Shown here piece by piece: positions 58,440 to 64,000 of a DNA stretch of 64,000 nucleotides. The position numbers and the translations under genes are program-made. Position 1 is the first letter of the stretch; every line of letters starts with the position of its first letter. Source of the stretch: Merluccius polli (Eukaryota > Chordata > Actinopteri > Gadiformes > Merlucciidae); NCBI GenBank assembly GCA_030340625.1, contig JAOPHQ010005744.1, forward strand, positions 51,694 to 115,693. Direction: 5' to 3'. The notes beneath the pieces were generated by a model, which saw nothing but the letters and a program-made list of their open reading frames with translations, did not search any database and was not told the DNA's origin.

Positions 58440-58748
58440 CAGGCCGATCGCGTCATGCGCGCCCCCGCGCAGCAGAGGGGGGGGCGTGGCCTATCCGTGA
58501 CACGGTAAGAGTGCGCCTGCGTGCCGCGCGCGCGGACGTCCGTCCGTCCATCAGGTGCGCTGGCGGAGCTGCTGCGTGATGGCGTGTGCGTGACTGTGCG
58601 TGACTTTACGTTAAGGAGGAGGACAGGAGGAGACAGGAGGGTACCCAGACCCCCCCCCTGAAGCCGTCCGAGGACAGAGGACAGAGGAAAGGACGGAAGG
58701 AGGAAAGGAAACGGAGAAGAGGTGGCCAGCCTCATCCCTTGTGAAGAA
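58440..58748 (+). promoter_or_regulatory. CpG-rich promoter-like region with possible 5' UTR exon of the SLC52 gene
   Basis: An abrupt CpG-dense stretch (cgcgcccccgcgcag, gccgcgcgcgcggacgtccgtccg) is followed by purine-rich sequence ending gtgaagaag|gtgagg at 58,748. That donor could feed the acceptor at 59,811 just before the SLC52 start codon. No TATA box. Inferred from composition and position only. Confidence 0.4.
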
Positions 58749-58870
58749 GGTGAGGAGGATGAGGATGAGAAGCGGCTCCTCAGGGGGGGGGGGGGGGGTG
58801 GAGAAGAGGAAGTAGTGACGTCATCTGCCATGAGCCACTTAATAATGAAGTGTTCAGTAATTCAATGATC

Positions 58871-58947
58871 ACCACGTGTGTGTGTGTTTATAGTGTGTGT
58901 GTGACACACACACACACACACACACTATAAACACACACACACGTGGT
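58871..58947. repeat. Perfect 33-bp palindrome of CA/TG repeats
   Basis: ACCACGTGTGTG...TTTATAGTGTG on the left is exactly mirrored by CACACTATAAAC...CACACGTGGT on the right, around a short ACAC core. A strong hairpin or cruciform can form. Confidence 0.85.
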
Positions 58948-59274
58948 CCTATTTTTGAGATGAATGTGGAGGTGTGTCAGAGGTCGCCCCATTGTGATGG
59001 GGGTGGCGGCGGTTATGGGTGGGGGGGGGGGGGTGGGATGTGGGGTGGGGGCGTAGCTCGTTCCCCTCCCCGCTCACACATGGCCCGCCCCCCCCCTGAG
59101 GGTGGAAAGGCTTGCTCCGCCCCCCCCCCCCCCCCCCGACCCCCCCTCCCCCTCCCAGCATCCTGGGATAAGGCTCGCCATGTGGTCGGCCCGGTGGTCA
59201 CCATGCGTGAGCTCAGATGTTAGATGTTTAGATCGGCGTTTGCTCTTTGTTGTTGGTGGCGGTTTGAGTTTGTG

Positions 59275-59780
59275 ACTTAAAGGGATAGTTCGGGTTTTAA
59301 GACACGAAGTTGTATGGGTTCCCTGTCATCAGCACTGACTTACCCCCCCGACAGCGTCCTGAGAGGGGGGATCCAGCCGGTTTTTGATGCTGAAGAAAGT
59401 AGTCCGGCAAGTTGCTGGGGTGCAGGAATCCAGCACGCGAAAGACAGTGAAACGCCTGCGCAGCCTTCAGCTGTCAGTAGCGCGCAGTGGTAGGAATCGA
59501 GAAAAATAGTGCCAAGTGATAACGAGGTTTCAATTTTTCCTGGACAACGTTTTTGTGGTGCAAATATGTCACTCTTTTGAACGCATATGGTTTTGAGAAG
59601 AAAAACACTTTACTTTCGAGACCCCAGCAACTTGCCGGACTACTTTCTTCAGCATCAAAAACCGGCTGGATCCCCCCTCTCAGGACGCTGTCGGGGGGGT
59701 AAGTCAGTGCTGATGCACAACGTTGCTGACAGGGAACCCATACAACTTCGTGTCTTAAAACCCGAACTATCCCTTTAAGT
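59275..59780. mobile_element. MITE with about 150-bp terminal inverted repeats
   Basis: Left arm 59275-59420 begins ACTTAAAGGGATAGTTCGGG; right arm 59622-59780 ends CCCGAACTATCCCTTTAAGT. The arms are nearly identical, apart from a short insertion (about 59,714-59,727) in the right arm. Ends carry TTAA. About 200 bp of unique sequence lies between. High arm identity suggests a recent insertion. Confidence 0.75.
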
Positions 59781-59857
59781 CCTCTCTGTGTTTATTTTTT
59801 GTGTTTTTCAGATCGCCGCGGAAACCGCCCCGCATCACTACACATCATCACGCCATC

Positions 59858-61943
<2,086 letters not shown>

Positions 61944-62716
61944 GAAATGCATTTAAATTATACAAGCGCTTAAAACGTGTTTTTGTTTTTCCTGCGAGAG
62001 TGTAAAGTTTAAATGTTAGACGTGTATGTGAGATGTGTGTGAGTTACAAATTCTGGAGATGTGTATGTATGTTGCTTTCCTTTTTTTGTACGTTTTTTTG
62101 TATCTCCTTACAGTACAAGAATAACATTATACAGGGGGGTAATTTATTTTTAGGCGATATGACAATTTGTAGCGTAAACAAAGTGCCTTAATTTGAGACG
62201 TGTAATCGCACTACGGGATCTGTAGCACTTCCACTGTTTAGCATTCATTCATTCATTCATCATAGCAATCGTCTGTCATAAGGGCATTGCACATAGACGT
62301 TACATCGCAATGACGGCCGCCATTTTGAGAGCAGAGCAGCGGGGTTGGTAGTCATGGTTTTTTTGGTCATTGTTTACTCATTCATCGTGAATTTATTTGT
62401 CATTATGGGGAGACTCTGTTGCGTTTGAAGGCACCACAGCTTTTGTGAAGAAGTGGCGTTCAAAACTTTTCAGTAGCCTGGGTCGCGGTATATATTTATG
62501 TTTACTTTAGGTTAGCTTATGTTACAGAACTACAACTCTCAAAATGGCAACACAACAAAATATCCCATGATGCCCTGTGGGCCTTCACATGTTCGTCATC
62601 ATCAAATGTTCCAGCACTTCCTGTTTTGTGTGGCGTGTGTTGTGTCGTACAGCGGCACGTTTGGTCAATAGCGCACATTTGAGTTTGACACTACTGAATG
62701 TTGGTTCTCCAATAAA
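61944..62716 (+). other. SLC52 3' UTR and following spacer
   Basis: No open frame of interest. Best AATAAA is 62711-62716, far for a 3' end; a closer variant signal may be used. An ATTC repeat lies at 62,240-62,258. Confidence 0.3.
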
Positions 62717-62730
62717 CAACGTGCTCCTCG

Positions 62731-63072
62731 CTCAGCCAATCACAGCGCGTCTCTTCTCATTAAGCTCTTAATTGATTCCACCTGTGCGTCCCGCGCGCCT
62801 CTATAATAAGACGCGCACGTGGGGCGCTGTCTTAGTTTTGGTGGACCGCGGTCGGTACCGTCACATTTTTTGCCATTTTCTATGCTTTTTAATTTTTTTG
62901 TGTTGGTCGTCGTTACCGACCGGGACTAACAAACGGACTTCCGCTCCTCCTCGTGGTTTTGGCCCCCCTGACGGGACCCGGGAGGAGGAGGAGGACCACC
63001 ACCACCGCGGTGAGACCCGGAAGTGGGGAATCCCCTTGAGGTGTCTCAACGTCTTCATGTCTGCTTCAGGAG
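62731..63072 (+). promoter_or_regulatory. Promoter-like region and possible first exon of a downstream gene
   Basis: CCAAT (62736-62740), TATAATA (62802-62808) and CACGTG (62816-62821) are spaced like a core promoter. GC-rich transcribed-looking sequence follows, with an ATG at 63057 and a donor (ag|gtgagc) at 63072. Tested downstream joins stop after a few codons, so any such exon may be untranslated. Confidence 0.35.
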
Positions 63073-63087
63073 GTGAGCCGTGTTGTT

Positions 63088-63088
<1 letters not shown>

Positions 63089-63166
<78 letters not shown>
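63089..63166. repeat. (CA)n microsatellite, about 39 units
   Basis: Uninterrupted CA repeat of about 78 bp, 16 bp after the candidate donor at 63,072. Confidence 0.97.
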
Positions 63167-63168
<2 letters not shown>

Positions 63169-64000
63169 ATGACTGTTGTTTGTTTTGTCTTCTAGGACAG
63201 GTTAACTGTCTGTAGGCGTGATTATGGGGGGCCCCCCTTTGGGGCCCCCCTTAGTATCACGTGGGCCCATTGTGTGTGTAGGACATGTGTTGTCTGGTAA
63301 ATGTGCTTAACGCAGCTGTGATGGGAACTTTTGCAGTTGTGTAATATTGGGACACCTTGTGTTTTTTGTTTTTTTTTACATTTTGATGTTGCAACCCTGA
63401 ACATATTCATTGAGTCGTGTCAGTGTTTCATTTTGCTGGTTGTTGGGAGGTTTGTACAAACTGTAACTAAGTAGTAAGTATCACTTTCTAAGGGGTTGAC
63501 TGAAGCACTGGACGGTGAACTAAAAGGTATTGGTTTGTGTTGGCAGGTTTCTCTCACCATATTTCTAACCATCTTGCCAGACGTGGCTCATGCTGGCCTT
63601 CATAATGATGATGTTTTATAAATGTAGAGATACTAACATACAGATCTTTATTTCTTTCTTGTCTAACATTTTAAGAGTGAATCCTTTTACACACTGATTA
63701 CATTTACTAATTTACATTTACTCAGCCATAAGCAGTTAAAGATGACACGCTTGAAGGTACATCATAGAAATGGAAACTAGAGCTGCATATTTATGAGTGA
63801 GCTGTTGCATAGATGGAATAAAATAAAGCAAAATGAATGTATTTGTATTTGCTTAATGTAGTTCTCATGTTCCTGCAGATCCTGAGACTGGCCTGGATGA
63901 CCAGACGTGTCTTTAACCCCTTCAGTATAATCGGTCAGTTGAGGGTTGGCAGCTATAATGGTCGTTATATAATTGTCGTATCCATGTATTGCCATGGATA
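63167..64000. other. Right-edge sequence, nothing assigned
   Basis: A GGGGGGCCCCCC/GGGGCCCCCC palindromic block lies at 63,225-63,251. A good acceptor (tcctgcag, 63,878) precedes a short possible exon, but neither frame gives a recognisable protein before the window ends. Confidence 0.4.

Noticed and set aside
62861..63166. Cys-Val repeat frame on the minus strand
   Set aside because: Direct translation of the (CA)n microsatellite.

Overview
The window is vertebrate genomic DNA, almost certainly from a ray-finned fish. It has compact multi-exon genes with GT-AG introns, long CA/GA/TA microsatellites, truncated L2-like LINE tails, hAT-like and other MITE-like elements and a tRNA-derived SINE. 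Everything recognised as a gene is on the + strand. Protein identities come from remembered family sequences, not from a search.

Region 1 (1-about 22,600) is the 3' part of a plectin gene. Fifteen recognised exons plus one candidate microexon (1,251-7,626) encode the C-terminal part of the plakin domain, including its SH3 module. One 3.35-kb exon (9,624-12,977) encodes the coiled-coil rod. One 6.2-kb exon (14,236-20,409) encodes six plakin-repeat domains and the Gly-Ser-Arg tail. The actin-binding domain and first plakin exons lie outside the window. The first visible exon carries an apparent one-base insertion at 1,308.

Region 2 (about 22,600-34,341) is mostly non-coding. It holds three small phase-compatible exons (23,423-24,252) with a spectrin-repeat-like sequence that I could not assign.

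Region 3 (34,424-53,446) is the most interesting part. It is a complete gene of 39 coding exons (about 2,124 aa by my count) that looks exactly like the C-terminal half of a spectraplakin (MACF1/dystonin): a MACF1-type N-myristoylation first exon, about 15 spectrin repeats, two canonical EF-hands, a GAS2 microtubule-binding domain and a short Ser-rich tail. It starts 14 kb downstream of plectin in the same orientation and has no actin-binding or plakin domain of its own. Plectin plus this gene therefore lays out, in order, all the modules of an ancestral spectraplakin. I infer that the tail of the ancestral gene was kept here as an independent unit while plectin became tail-less.

Region 4 (53,447-59,857) holds the presumed 3' UTR, simple repeats, a CpG-rich promoter-like region with a possible 5' UTR exon, a perfect CA/TG palindrome and a long-TIR MITE.

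Region 5 (59,858-61,943) is a three-exon SLC52-family riboflavin transporter. Human PLEC and SLC52A2 are both on 8q24.3, which supports plectin orthology and favours SLC52A2. The right edge (about 62,700-64,000) has a CCAAT/TATA promoter-like stretch, possibly of the next gene.
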